A stretch of 64,000 nt of DNA from Oscillospiraceae bacterium (GCA_021769725.1 JAETSI010000005.1:62001-126000), one strand, 5' to 3'; positions 36,489 to 46,148 are shown, counted from the first letter of the stretch. Notes: generated by a model from the sequence alone, not told the origin. Program-made: numbers and translations.

Positions 36489-37753
36489 TATTCAACCTCC
36501 CCTTTACTGAGCATAAGGTAAATGCTGTCAGGCTTCAGAGTCTTTGCAGCCTCAACGATACGTTCCTTTGTTACTGACAGATAATCCTCCAGCTGTTCTG
36601 CGGGAGAAATGATATTTCCGGAGCAAAAACGCTCAAAATAGTATCCCTCATAAGATGAAGGAGTATCCCCTACCTGAGAAAGTGAGTTGTCGAATGTGAG
36701 AAAGGCACTCCGGAGTTCATCATCAGTTATATTTCCATGGCAGATCTCATCAAGCTGCGCCTGGATTTCATCCTTTGCCCTGCCGATATTATTTTTTTCA
36801 ACGCCGCTGTCAATCATAAGGGTTCCCTTTGAGGAAATCAGACGGCAGGCGCAGTAGTAGCAAAGACTAAGCTTTTCACGTACATTAACAAAAAGCTTTG
36901 ACACCGGTGTTTCCCCGAGAATAGTACTTACAAGCCTGAGAGCGTACTTATCCTGACAGTCCGACTTGAAATTCATTACCATTTTACACTGATTCACGTC
37001 AAATTCATCCTGAGTTTCGGCAATCTCTGCCTTTACAGGACTCAGACTTTCAAATTCCACTTTTTCAGCAGCACGGTCTATACCGGCAAACGAACTGCGG
37101 AACCTTTCAGGAATAAGGTCGTTATCTGCGGAGGAAACGTAAAATATCTCTATATGCGCCGTTTCAAGAAGTTTTTTGTAAGCGGAAAAAGCTTCGGCAG
37201 CGGAAACAGCCTCTGCTGATTCTTTTGAACCGCAACAAGCATTTTCAGCCGGTTCTCCGATGAATGCCGTTTCGGAAGCTCTTGAAACAGCATATCCACG
37301 CTTATTGTTCAGTTCGGCGTCGATACGGTCAAGAAGATCTTTTTTTGTAATACGGAACATATCGGCTTCAAACTGACCGTCAGATGCATTCGGTTCAAAT
37401 AAGCAGCCACGAATGATCTCCAGCATTTCACCGTCAAGATCTTCTCCGTCAATGGCAAAACGGCTATTTATCCATGATGAAGACATTCCAAGAACCTGAA
37501 CATCTCCTCTTTTTTTTGTGAAAGTGCTCAGGGAAGCTCCGTACAGAGCGGAAAGCTTTTCATTGAGCTTTGCGATAGTTTCGTAGCTTTTGCTTGAAGT
37601 GGATAACGAACTTATGCCAAGTGCATTTGCAGCTGCCGTATTCCTGTCAAGAACGGTGATAAATCTTACCGTAAGAAAGCTCGTTTTGAACTTTTCGTCA
37701 ATTACAGATGAATAGCCAATATTATCAGCAAGCTCTGTTCTTTTATATTTCAT
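36488..37753 (-). CDS. ymfF: M16-like protein, YmfF type (non-catalytic partner)
   Basis: This 421-residue protein starts at ATG 37753 (MKYKRTELADNIGYSS). It has the M16 fold pattern (FKTSFLTVRF, NAAAANALGISSL replaced zinc region, SKLFVNVREKLSLCYYCACRL near the C-terminal half) but lacks HxxEH, so it is presumed non-catalytic. The R/Y motif of the second half, FVNVREKLSLCYY, is kept, as in subunits that bind substrate. It is the first gene of the ymfF-ymfH-lgt-folD operon. Confidence 0.9.
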   Translation of the reverse strand: MKYKRTELADNIGYSSVIDEKFKTSFLTVRFITVLDRNTAAANALGISSLSTSSKSYETIAKLNEKLSALYGASLSTFTKKRGDVQVLGMSSSWINSRFAIDGEDLDGEMLEIIRGCLFEPNASDGQFEADMFRITKKDLLDRIDAELNNKRGYAVSRASETAFIGEPAENACCGSKESAEAVSAAEAFSAYKKLLETAHIEIFYVSSADNDLIPERFRSSFAGIDRAAEKVEFESLSPVKAEIAETQDEFDVNQCKMVMNFKSDCQDKYALRLVSTILGETPVSKLFVNVREKLSLCYYCACRLISSKGTLMIDSGVEKNNIGRAKDEIQAQLDEICHGNITDDELRSAFLTFDNSLSQVGDTPSSYEGYYFERFCSGNIISPAEQLEDYLSVTKERIVEAAKTLKPDSIYLMLSKGEVE

Positions 37754-37791
37754 TGGCGGTAACACTCCTGTTCATAAATGATATACAATTT

Positions 37792-37820
37792 ATTATAACA
37801 CACTTTCCATGTAATTTCCA
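37792..37820 (-). promoter_or_regulatory. Promoter of the ymfF operon
   Basis: The minus strand reads TGGAAA, a 17-nt spacer and TATAAT (37792-37797) with TGTGT before the -10, about 40 nt upstream of ymfF. Confidence 0.55.
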
Positions 37821-37822
37821 TA

Positions 37823-38929
37823 CTATTTTTGAATTTTTACTAATTTGTCATATTCAGCCATTATTATGAAAGTCATAAACAGCAGCATAAGCGACGGCAC
37901 AAAAGACGGAGCGCTGTGTGCGCTGACATTTACGGAAGCGGCTGCAATTGTCTCCTCACTTATCATAAACGGCATAATAATGCGGCATATACCATAGCTC
38001 AGAACCGAAGCTATAAGCCGAAGAACAACAAATGGCAAAACAGAAAAACGTCCGGAAATGATCGCTGACGTCTGAAAAACCACACATATTCCCCCGAAAG
38101 AAACCAGAGCGCACAGCCACGGCAGCAAAGCGTAATTATTTGCAGGAAGACCACGAACAGCGGTTATATCAAGTACTGCCGGGATAAAAGCGCCGGAAAC
38201 TTCTTCTGAAAATCCGGTGATCTTTGAAAAAATCCCTGCCGCTGCGGAAATTGCTCCAAAACGACTTAGCATCGCAGTGATAACGGAAAAAGCTGTTATC
38301 ATAAAACATAATTCCCCCATTGTGCGTCCTGCCGAAGCTACCGAATCTGTCAGAAGGACGCCGTCTATGCGAACAGGTTTCCGAATATTATTTTTACCTG
38401 TATTGTGTTTCCTTAGACAAAAGGATATAATAAATGCCGTCAGAACATTTGCGGCAGCTGTAGAAATAATAATGATCTTTCCGGGGAGATCGGAGCTGTA
38501 AAGCTCGCCGGATATACAGCCGAATATAAAGGCGGGCCCAGCACCAAAGCATACTCCGCACAGAAGCGAAGCGCTTCCGGCAGAAACTGTCCCGGAGGAG
38601 TACTGTTCAGTTATCATTCTCGTTCCTGCCGGATAGCCGGCAAACATACTGAACAAAAATACCGGCAGGCACTCTCCTCCCATACCGAAAAGCGCTCTGC
38701 CAAGATTCTTTACAAATCCCGGCATATAACTCAGAACGCCGCTTTTTGTTATCATGACCGCTGCGATCATCATGGCGTACAGCGACGGTATAACCACTGT
38801 CAGGCAGCGATCTGCACCGTCAGATACAGCTTTTTTTACAAGATCGGTCTCAGCAGCGCAAAAATATACTGCCATTCCGAGAAGAATCAGTTTCAGGCAG
38901 AAAAAACCTTTTTCTTTTATTTTTTTCAT
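37823..38929 (-). CDS. ylbJ: Sporulation membrane protein YlbJ-like
   Basis: This 368-residue membrane protein starts at the ATG at 38929 (MKKIKEKGFFCLKLILL) with a GGGTGATC site; a start at 38950 has none. It has about eight to ten helices and two nucleoside-transporter/FeoB-gate type repeats, including IPSLYAMMIAAVMI, FSMFAGYPAGTRMITEQYSSG and GVCFGAGPAFIFGCI, the YlbJ hallmark. YlbJ is needed for spore cortex formation in Bacillus under sigma-E. It is divergent from yqfC, with a repeat element between. Confidence 0.88.
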   Translation of the reverse strand: MKKIKEKGFFCLKLILLGMAVYFCAAETDLVKKAVSDGADRCLTVVIPSLYAMMIAAVMITKSGVLSYMPGFVKNLGRALFGMGGECLPVFLFSMFAGYPAGTRMITEQYSSGTVSAGSASLLCGVCFGAGPAFIFGCISGELYSSDLPGKIIIISTAAANVLTAFIISFCLRKHNTGKNNIRKPVRIDGVLLTDSVASAGRTMGELCFMITAFSVITAMLSRFGAISAAAGIFSKITGFSEEVSGAFIPAVLDITAVRGLPANNYALLPWLCALVSFGGICVVFQTSAIISGRFSVLPFVVLRLIASVLSYGICRIIMPFMISEETIAAASVNVSAHSAPSFVPSLMLLFMTFIIMAEYDKLVKIQK

Positions 38930-38970
38930 AAAGATCACCCAATTAATCATATTATTGGAAGTAAGGAATT

Positions 38971-39129
38971 ATACTCCCCTCTATTCTAAAATGCAACAGT
39001 CTTGCAGACATAAATTCCGTATGTCTGCGTTGTCGTCGTCACCATACGACAGTATGCTTTCCTCCTCCGCCTTGACATACGTAATTTCTGCCTACAATCT
39101 TTATTGCATTTTAAAATAAAGGGGAGTAT
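38971..39129. repeat. Palindromic intergenic repeat, copy 4
   Basis: Ends ATACTCCCCTCTATTCTAAA plus ATGCAA (38971-38996) and their complement (39104-39129) match at 24 of 26 positions. Inner arms around CGTATGTC also pair. The core reads TGCGTTGTCGTCGTCAC, hairpin CATAC-GACA-GTATG (39043-39056), CTTTCCTCCTCCGCCTTG. It fills the gap between divergent ylbJ and yqfC, where their promoters should be. Confidence 0.85.
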
Positions 39130-39154
39130 GCCCCATCAGTGAGGAGTGATACAA

Positions 39155-39451
39155 TTGTTCAACAGGGTAAAAGAAAAAGGACTGGATGCTTTTTATCTGA
39201 ATCCGCAGATATATTTTGACTGTAATCATGAACTGCTTATCGAAAACTGCAAAAGAATAGAAGAATATAATGAGATCTTCATGCGGCTGGTCTCTGGGCG
39301 GCTTTATATTCAGATCTGGGGAAACGGTCTGCGTGCCTACGATTTCAAAGCAAAGGGACTTATTGTAAGAGGAAAAATATCGAAGGTCGAATTTATCGAA
39401 AGGGGACGTGAGAACAATGAAAAACAAAATATCAGGAAAAATAAGAATTAA
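39155..39451 (+). CDS. yqfC: Sporulation protein YqfC (YabP/YqfC family)
   Basis: This protein of about 98 residues most likely starts with TTG at 39155 (MFNRVKEKGLDAFYLNPQIY), seven nt after GAGGAG; a GTG at 39146 is too close to that site. The YabP/YqfC pattern is clear: PQIYFDCNHELLIENCKRIEEYNEIFMRL, LYIQIWGNGLRAYDF, VRGKISKVEF. Its tail overlaps the yqfD start by about 35 nt. The pair yqfC-yqfD is conserved in spore formers under sigma-E. Confidence 0.9.
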   Translation: MFNRVKEKGLDAFYLNPQIYFDCNHELLIENCKRIEEYNEIFMRLVSGRLYIQIWGNGLRAYDFKAKGLIVRGKISKVEFIERGRENNEKQNIRKNKN

Positions 39452-40580
39452 CGCTTTCGGGGATGATCTGTACGGTTTTATAAACGCTCTGCACAGCAGC
39501 TCTGTAAAATGCAGCAGTCAATACGTCAAAAAGGACGTACTCTATGCCGATATACGCCGATGCGACCTGAAAGAAGCCGAAAGTCTTGCCGACTCATACG
39601 GCATCATCATGAACGCTGCCGAATATGAAACGCTTTCTCTGAAATTGCGGCGTTACAGAAAACGTTTCGGCATCATTTTCGGAGTACTGCTTGTCATTGC
39701 CTCTTCCCTGTATTTTTCAAATGTTGTTGTATCAATTGAGATAAACGGAAATTCCAAAGTAAGCGATAAAGCTATCCTTGCCGCACTGGAAGAACTTGAT
39801 ATAAAAAAAGGAACTCCCCTTAGCAGCATAGATTTTCACTACTGTGAAAATGAACTGCGTGTCATGGTACAGGGAGTATCCTGGGCGGCTATACGCCATA
39901 CGGGTAATCGTGTTGTTGTTGATGTTACGGAAGTCGTGGAAAAACCGGAAACAGAACTCAAAAGAATCCCATGCAACATCGTTTCCTCAAAGGATGCAGA
40001 GATAACCTACACTTCGGTTTTTGACGGTATGCTCATGCACAAAGTCGGAGACTATGTTCCTGCCGGCACTATGCTTGTAACCGGAGTGATAACAGACGAT
40101 ACCGGTCACAGTACGCTGCATCATGCAATGGGAGAGATCCGTGGCATATACGAAGAAACGCTGACATTCAGCGGCGAGTATATCTCAGAAGAAAAAGATA
40201 ATACAGGAAAAACAGACACAAAGCGCCGCCTTTGTCTTTTCAGTCTTGAAATACCTATGTATCTTACAAAAAATGATTTTGAAAGCTGCGATTCCGAGAC
40301 AACCGAAAGCTATCTGAAAATCTTCGGAAAACAGCTTCCGATAGGCATTAAAAAGGAAAAACTTGCCGAAACAAAGCTCCGAACGCAGACTCTTACAAAA
40401 GAACAACTTTCGGAGCGGCTTATGAAAAAAATATATCTTTATGAAAAAAACTTTCTGAAAGATAAAAAAATACTTAACAGAACAATCACTGAGGAAAACA
40501 CAGAAGAATCTCTCACCTATACCGTGACATATCAGCTTGAAGGCGACATAGGCGTTCAGCGTGAGATATTTGTGAAATGA
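39417..40580 (+). CDS. yqfD: Sporulation protein YqfD
   Basis: This 387-residue protein starts at ATG 39417, overlapping yqfC. It has an N-terminal cytoplasmic part, one membrane helix (about 84-104, FGIIFGVLLVIASSLYFSNVV) and an external part with the POTRA-like start VVSIEINGNSKVSDKAILAALEEL, plus VQGVSWAAIRHTGNRVVVDVTE. YqfD is required for efficient sporulation in Bacillus. phoH, which usually follows, is absent here. The 3' end overlaps the convergent regulator gene by 25 bp. Confidence 0.9.
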   Translation: MKNKISGKIRINAFGDDLYGFINALHSSSVKCSSQYVKKDVLYADIRRCDLKEAESLADSYGIIMNAAEYETLSLKLRRYRKRFGIIFGVLLVIASSLYFSNVVVSIEINGNSKVSDKAILAALEELDIKKGTPLSSIDFHYCENELRVMVQGVSWAAIRHTGNRVVVDVTEVVEKPETELKRIPCNIVSSKDAEITYTSVFDGMLMHKVGDYVPAGTMLVTGVITDDTGHSTLHHAMGEIRGIYEETLTFSGEYISEEKDNTGKTDTKRRLCLFSLEIPMYLTKNDFESCDSETTESYLKIFGKQLPIGIKKEKLAETKLRTQTLTKEQLSERLMKKIYLYEKNFLKDKKILNRTITEENTEESLTYTVTYQLEGDIGVQREIFVK

Positions 40581-42787
40581 TTTTCACGATATTCCAGCGG
40601 AGTACATCCAACATTAGCACGGAACTGCCGGACAAAATAATTGTAGGAAGAGTATCCGCATTTTCTGGAAATATCCGTAACGGTCATCTGAGTCTCTTCA
40701 AGAAGTTTTTTTGCCATATCCAAACGAAATCCGATCATTTCTTCAATAATACTTTTATTAAAAAACGTTTTGTATATCTTTTGCAGATAGCTTTTGCTCA
40801 GATACAGACTGGCGGCTATCTCGCTGATCTTCCATGGAAAGGCAGGATTTTTCATGATACTGCTTCTCAGGGCACAGAGTTTTTCATACTGCGGATTATC
40901 GCTGTTCTCCTCACTGTTGTAGCTGAACAGCTTATTGACCGTTGACTGATACACTGCAACGCCGGTATTGACCTCATCAGTAAGCTTTACACTGAAGATA
41001 CCGACTGAAAAATCTATGCTGAAATTATTTTCAGAGAAAAGACTTTCATGTACCTCATTGCGCAGAAACTCAAAAATTGCTCCTGCACGTTCTTTTTCAT
41101 TGGAGATCACACACAGCGTATTGCTGTTCCACAAACCGCAGATCTCGCTGTCACGAACACACTTTTTAAGCGAATCGGCAAATGCCCCGGTTATTCTGCT
41201 ACAATTCTTTTCGCCGATACTGTAGTATATCTTGTTTATACCGGTCAGTTCTACAGTAATAAACTCAGTGGATGAACTACTGCTGAAAAGTTCCCTGTTC
41301 CGCACAAGTTCCTGTTCTACACCGGTTCTGTTCAGGAGTCCGGTACTCTCGTCATAGAGTATCAGGCTATTGCAGTTCATTTGTATAGCATTTGACATCA
41401 TTCCCTTGATGCGAACCTGTTCCAGAGCCACGTTTACGTAGTTTATCCACTGGAGATATAATTTGCTGAATGACATTGGATTTTTTCCGAACGAAACCGC
41501 ACTGTATCCGAAAAAGTTATCATTATAGTGAAGCGGAGAAATGTAATACGCTATGGGATATTTTCTATCTTTGCCATATTCACGGATTATTTCCGCAGAA
41601 CTGAAATAATCGCCTGTATCTTCATACTCCCGGCTTCGCCCACCCTTTGAAAGTATCACTTTGACCTCATCACCACAGTGAAAGCTAAGTTCGTCATTAT
41701 ACACACCCGTGATAGATTCTATGTATTTTTTTGTCAGACAGATTTTCAATCCTGACAATTTATATATAAAATAGGTATAATTATCAAGTTTATCAGCGAA
41801 AACGGACAAGTTTCCGGTATTTGTTATATCAAACAACATATCTCCGTAAAACAGATATTCCTCCAGCTTATTGTTGACCTGTTCTTTTCTGACCTTGCTG
41901 CGGCTGATACTGTACTGCCCTCTGCATCCGCAGCTTCTTCCAAGACAGATTTTACCGTATTCATCGGGGAGCTTACTGCATATCTTTCCGGTAACGATCC
42001 TGTAAAGCCGACGGAAAGCCTCTGCGCCAAGCTGAAAATTCGGGCGTCGGAAGGTAGTTATAGTCGGTTCGTTCTTAAACGCCTCCTCACAGGCATCGTA
42101 ACCTGTCACTGCAATATCCTCCGGAACTCTTATTCCACCGCTTATAAGAGCATTTGTAAGTTCCGCAGCCATAATGTCGTTTCCGCAGACAACAGCTTCA
42201 GGCCGCCCGATAACTTCATTTATAATATCAGACGCAAAACGTTTCGGTGCATCCTTCCAGAAATCGCCGTAAAAGCAGAATGTCTTGCCGCAGTAAAGAC
42301 CATGACGCTTCATGGAATTCCTATAGCCGTTAAGACGTTCTTCGGACACGAACATACCTTTCGGACCGGTAAAACAGTATATTTTTCTGCATCCGTGAAC
42401 TTCAATGAGATGATCGGTGATCTTTTCAAAGGCGGAACAGTCGTCAATAGCGGTCGTTTCAAAACTCTTATGTCCGTCAGAATCAAGGAGCATTACCGGC
42501 TTTCCGGAGATAATGAGAAGATCGTCAATATATTTCTGTACCTTTTTATCGTTGAATGAATTCCTTGAGTAAAGAAAACCGTTGAATCTGTCGGAAAGAA
42601 CCAGATCGCATATATACTTATCTGTATTATTATGGGCTGAATCGTAATAAAAATTGTGCATGGTCGATATTACTGCAATATCAGTATTACTTTTAAAAGC
42701 CTGAGAAATTATGCCCCTGAGTATTTCTTCTTGAAAATCAACAAAACATTCGGTTGCTACAACACCAATAAGAAGTCTTTTTTTCAT
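40556..42787 (-). CDS. Hybrid regulator: LacI-type sensor, GGDEF-like domain, AraC HTH
   Basis: This 743-residue protein opens without a DNA-binding domain: residues 1-300 are a LacI/XylR-type sugar-binding fold (LIGVVATECFVDFQEEILRGI, GFLYSRNSF, AVVCGNDIMAAELTNAL, IAVTGYDACEEA, TTFRRPNFQLGAEAFRRL). A Cys-rich joint (CLGRSCGCRGQ) and a central region follow. A GGDEF-like region (about 475-620, DESTGLLNR start) has no GGDEF motif. The C-terminus is a double AraC HTH (about 640-743). It lies divergent to the PL11 lyase and probably controls it in response to pectin-derived sugars. Confidence 0.88.
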   Translation of the reverse strand: MKKRLLIGVVATECFVDFQEEILRGIISQAFKSNTDIAVISTMHNFYYDSAHNNTDKYICDLVLSDRFNGFLYSRNSFNDKKVQKYIDDLLIISGKPVMLLDSDGHKSFETTAIDDCSAFEKITDHLIEVHGCRKIYCFTGPKGMFVSEERLNGYRNSMKRHGLYCGKTFCFYGDFWKDAPKRFASDIINEVIGRPEAVVCGNDIMAAELTNALISGGIRVPEDIAVTGYDACEEAFKNEPTITTFRRPNFQLGAEAFRRLYRIVTGKICSKLPDEYGKICLGRSCGCRGQYSISRSKVRKEQVNNKLEEYLFYGDMLFDITNTGNLSVFADKLDNYTYFIYKLSGLKICLTKKYIESITGVYNDELSFHCGDEVKVILSKGGRSREYEDTGDYFSSAEIIREYGKDRKYPIAYYISPLHYNDNFFGYSAVSFGKNPMSFSKLYLQWINYVNVALEQVRIKGMMSNAIQMNCNSLILYDESTGLLNRTGVEQELVRNRELFSSSSSTEFITVELTGINKIYYSIGEKNCSRITGAFADSLKKCVRDSEICGLWNSNTLCVISNEKERAGAIFEFLRNEVHESLFSENNFSIDFSVGIFSVKLTDEVNTGVAVYQSTVNKLFSYNSEENSDNPQYEKLCALRSSIMKNPAFPWKISEIAASLYLSKSYLQKIYKTFFNKSIIEEMIGFRLDMAKKLLEETQMTVTDISRKCGYSSYNYFVRQFRANVGCTPLEYRENHFTNISR

Positions 42788-42888
42788 AACATCCCCCTTT
42801 CCGTTAAGTTGATATATACTATTATATCATATTAAGAATAATTTTGCAAGACTATTATGCATAATTATCCAACTTTTTAAAAATAATC

Positions 42889-42929
42889 TTCTTAAAAAGA
42901 TACAATAATATATTGTAAAGTTTTAAGAA
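42889..42929. promoter_or_regulatory. 41-bp nested palindrome over the PL11 promoter
   Basis: Outer arms TTCTTAAAA/TTTTAAGAA and inner arms TACAAT/ATTGTA are symmetric about 42909, with 15 of 18 positions paired. The right half covers the -35 box (42913-42918). It is probably an operator. Confidence 0.65.
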
Positions 42930-42941
42930 TATGTGTATAAT
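42913..42941 (+). promoter_or_regulatory. PL11 lyase promoter
   Basis: TTGTAA (42913-42918), a 17-nt spacer and TATAAT (42936-42941) with TGTG before it, about 65 nt upstream of the start codon. Confidence 0.75.
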
Positions 42942-43007
42942 ATAAAATATAGGAAATATTTGCAGAGAATTCTAAAAAGCTTTTTAAAATTTTAAAGGGG
43001 AATTAAT

Positions 43008-46000
43008 ATGAACAAAAAAATCAAAACAATAACGGCGTCGGCATCGGCTCTGCTTATCGGAGCATCCGCCATGACCGTTCCGGTGCAGAATTCCGGAAAT
43101 GTCAATACTCTTGATGTTTCTGCTGCACAGACTACAAATGTTCTTGAATATCTGGACAGAGGCATATCTGCCATAAATACAGGCTCCGGAATGCTGGTAA
43201 GCTGGCGTTTCCTTGCAAACGACGACGACAACGCCGTTTTCAAACTCTATCGTGACGGCGAACTGATCTATACCAGCGAAAGCGGTAAATCCACCTGCTA
43301 TCTTGACAAGGACGGCAAGAGTACTTCCTCTTACCGTGTAGATACCATTGCCGGCGGAAAAACAGTACAGTCCGATGACTGTCATCTCATATCAAACAAC
43401 GGTTACTTCGATATTCCTATGCAGCCCCCCACTGCTTCCGGCATTACTTATTCGCCCAACGATATGTCGGTAGGAGATATCGACGGAGACGGTCAGTACG
43501 AACTTTTCCTCAAGTGGGATCCGAGCAACTCCCAAGATAACTCAAAGTCAGGCGTTACAGGAAACGTTTACATCGACTGTATCAGGCTTGACGGAACAAG
43601 GGTATGGCGTATCGATCTTGGAAAGAATATTCGTGCCGGCGCTCACTACACACAGTTCTATGTTGCCGACTTTGATCTCGACGGAAAAGCCGAAATGACC
43701 TGTAAGACCGCCGACGGAACTGTTGACGGCACCGGAAAAGTTATAGGCGACGCTTCCAAAGATTACCGCAATTCCGGTGGATATATACTTGAAGGTCCTG
43801 AATACTACACCCTCTTCGACGGTGCAACAGGCGCAGCTCTCGACACCGTAAACTACGAACCTGCTCGTGGCGACGTAAGCAAATGGGGCGATAAATACGG
43901 CAACCGTGTAGACCGTTTCTGGGGTTCTGTAATGTACGCTGACGGCGTTCATCCCTGTGTTGTTACCGGACGAGGCTACTATACCAGACTGACTGCTACC
44001 TGCTACGGCGTTGAAAACAAAAAACTTGTTAAAAAATGGACTTACGATACAGGCAACAACTCCTCAGCAGCCGGCTACGGCGACGGCAATCACAATAGTA
44101 TGCCTGCCGACGTTGACGGAGACGGACGTCAGGAAATAGTAAACGGTCCTACCTGCATCGACGACAACGGAGAGATCCTATGGAACACCGATCAGGGACA
44201 CGGCGATGCTATGCATCTAGGAGATCTTGAACCAGACAGATCCGGTCTGGAACTGTGGGTATGCCATGAAGATGAAAAATCCGGTTGGGGATGTACCCTT
44301 ATAGAGGCAAAAACAGGCAAGACTATTTTCCACCAGAATGGCACCAAGGATACGGGACGCTGCGGCGCAGCCAACATAATTGCCTCAAATCCCGGCTCTG
44401 AATACTGGGGACCCTATACCGGCGGCACTCTCAACGCCAGCGGTCAGGTCATCACCACCACAAGACCTGCCATGAACTTCTTCTCATACTGGGACGGTGA
44501 CCTTGAACGTGAAATGCTCGACGGCAGCGACAACGGCCCTGCAACTATCACAAAAATGAACAGCGACTACAAAATATCTACCCTCCTCACCACGGACGGC
44601 TGCCTTGTAAACAATTCAACAAAAGCTAATCCCTGCCTTTCTGCCGATATCTTCGGCGACTGGCGTGAAGAACTTATAGTAAGAAAATCTACAAACGACG
44701 GTGTAAGAATTTACTGTACACCCTACACTACAGATTACCGCATCACTACCCTCATGCACGATGCGCAGTACCGTATGCAGGTTTCCTCACAGAATACCGC
44801 TTACAACCAGCCGCCTCACCCAAGTTTCTTCCTGGGCACAGGATATGATCTTCCTGCAAGACCTGAAGGCGTGGTAAATACTAATGGCGTTGTTTCTCCT
44901 CTCAAAGAGGGAACAGCCTTTAATACTACTGAAAAATATCGTTTCAAGAACGCTAACAGCGGTCTTTACCTTGAAGTCTCAGGCGGAACAGCAGCAGCTG
45001 GTACAGACGTTATCCAGTCGGATCTCGGACAAAGTTGGTCTCTCGTTGATGCAGGCGGCGGATACTATAAGATTTACTCCGAAGTCGGCGACGGAAAGAC
45101 ATATATGCTCGATCTGGATTATGGCAAAACCGATAACGGAACAAATATCGGCATCTACACCGACACAAACAGCGATGCTCAGTCATTTAAGTTTGTTAAA
45201 AATGACGACGGAACATACACTATCTGCACAAAAGCAACAAGAGATGCAAGTTGCGTCGGCATTACTTCCGCTTCCAAGGAAAACGGCACAAGCGCAATTC
45301 AGTGGGAATGCAATGACAGCGCCGATCAGAAGTGGATAGTTGAAATCAAGATTGATCCCATAAACGGCGATCTTTTCAAGGAGCTTATCGTTCAGGACAC
45401 CGATAACCGTTCCGACTGGAAAATCGTACCGGATGTGAATATAGGCAGTTCCATCTACGGCGACCGTGATTTCACTTACACTGCTCTTCCCGACGAACTT
45501 ATTGGTTCGGAGGCTATCCTCACAGCCTGCGATTCCAAGAATGCTTCCGGCGATCTGGGTCACTTCTCCGCAGCAAAGGATATGACCGTATACATTCTCC
45601 TTGATACAAGAGTTGAGGCAAATAATTCTGTTCCTTCATGGCTTGACAGCTGGACAAAAACAGATATGACTGCCCAAAGCAGCAACGACGTTACTTTCAA
45701 CGTATATGAAAAGGACGTAAAGAAAGGTGATTCCGTTAATTTAGGCACTAACGGCATGACCGGCTACGTTACCAACTATACGGTAATGGCAAAAGAAAAT
45801 CAGCCGCCTATTGTAACAACAACAACTACAACAACTACTACTACTGCCACAACAACGACTGATACAACAACAACTACTTCCACAGTTCCCGATCCCGAAA
45901 AAACTCTATACGGTGACGCCGACTGTGACGGCAAGGTTTTTCTGAACGATGCTGTTCTTATTATGCAGGCTATCGGAAATCCTGATGCGTACGGCGTAAA

Positions 46001-46148
46001 CGGTTCAGACGAAACTCATATCACGCAGCAGGGAAAGATAAACGGCGATGTTTACAATACCGGCGACGACCTGACAAATCTTGACGCTCTTGCTATCCAG
46101 AAGTACCTTATCGGTATTATTTCGGAACTTCCCGAAAGATTAGATTGA
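43008..46148 (+). CDS. Cellulosomal rhamnogalacturonan lyase, PL11-CBM-dockerin
   Basis: This 1046-residue secreted enzyme has a signal peptide (about 1-40). Domains: PL11 beta-propeller (about 44-625; VLEYLDRGISAI, MSVGDIDGDGQYELFLKWDPSN, DFDLDGKAEMTCKTADGT, GYGDGNHNSMPADVDGDGRQE, GHGDAMHLGD, and ADIFGDWREELI), ricin-type CBM13-like module (about 640-781), a third beta-rich module opening INGDLFKELIVQDTDNRSDW (about 782-929), Thr linker (937-961) and dockerin (967-1046; GDADCDGKVFLND, then an inserted loop before NTGDDLTNLD). It eliminates the Rha-GalA backbone of pectin. An upstream palindrome and divergent regulator suggest induction. Confidence 0.94.
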   Translation: MNKKIKTITASASALLIGASAMTVPVQNSGNVNTLDVSAAQTTNVLEYLDRGISAINTGSGMLVSWRFLANDDDNAVFKLYRDGELIYTSESGKSTCYLDKDGKSTSSYRVDTIAGGKTVQSDDCHLISNNGYFDIPMQPPTASGITYSPNDMSVGDIDGDGQYELFLKWDPSNSQDNSKSGVTGNVYIDCIRLDGTRVWRIDLGKNIRAGAHYTQFYVADFDLDGKAEMTCKTADGTVDGTGKVIGDASKDYRNSGGYILEGPEYYTLFDGATGAALDTVNYEPARGDVSKWGDKYGNRVDRFWGSVMYADGVHPCVVTGRGYYTRLTATCYGVENKKLVKKWTYDTGNNSSAAGYGDGNHNSMPADVDGDGRQEIVNGPTCIDDNGEILWNTDQGHGDAMHLGDLEPDRSGLELWVCHEDEKSGWGCTLIEAKTGKTIFHQNGTKDTGRCGAANIIASNPGSEYWGPYTGGTLNASGQVITTTRPAMNFFSYWDGDLEREMLDGSDNGPATITKMNSDYKISTLLTTDGCLVNNSTKANPCLSADIFGDWREELIVRKSTNDGVRIYCTPYTTDYRITTLMHDAQYRMQVSSQNTAYNQPPHPSFFLGTGYDLPARPEGVVNTNGVVSPLKEGTAFNTTEKYRFKNANSGLYLEVSGGTAAAGTDVIQSDLGQSWSLVDAGGGYYKIYSEVGDGKTYMLDLDYGKTDNGTNIGIYTDTNSDAQSFKFVKNDDGTYTICTKATRDASCVGITSASKENGTSAIQWECNDSADQKWIVEIKIDPINGDLFKELIVQDTDNRSDWKIVPDVNIGSSIYGDRDFTYTALPDELIGSEAILTACDSKNASGDLGHFSAAKDMTVYILLDTRVEANNSVPSWLDSWTKTDMTAQSSNDVTFNVYEKDVKKGDSVNLGTNGMTGYVTNYTVMAKENQPPIVTTTTTTTTTTATTTTDTTTTTSTVPDPEKTLYGDADCDGKVFLNDAVLIMQAIGNPDAYGVNGSDETHITQQGKINGDVYNTGDDLTNLDALAIQKYLIGIISELPERLD

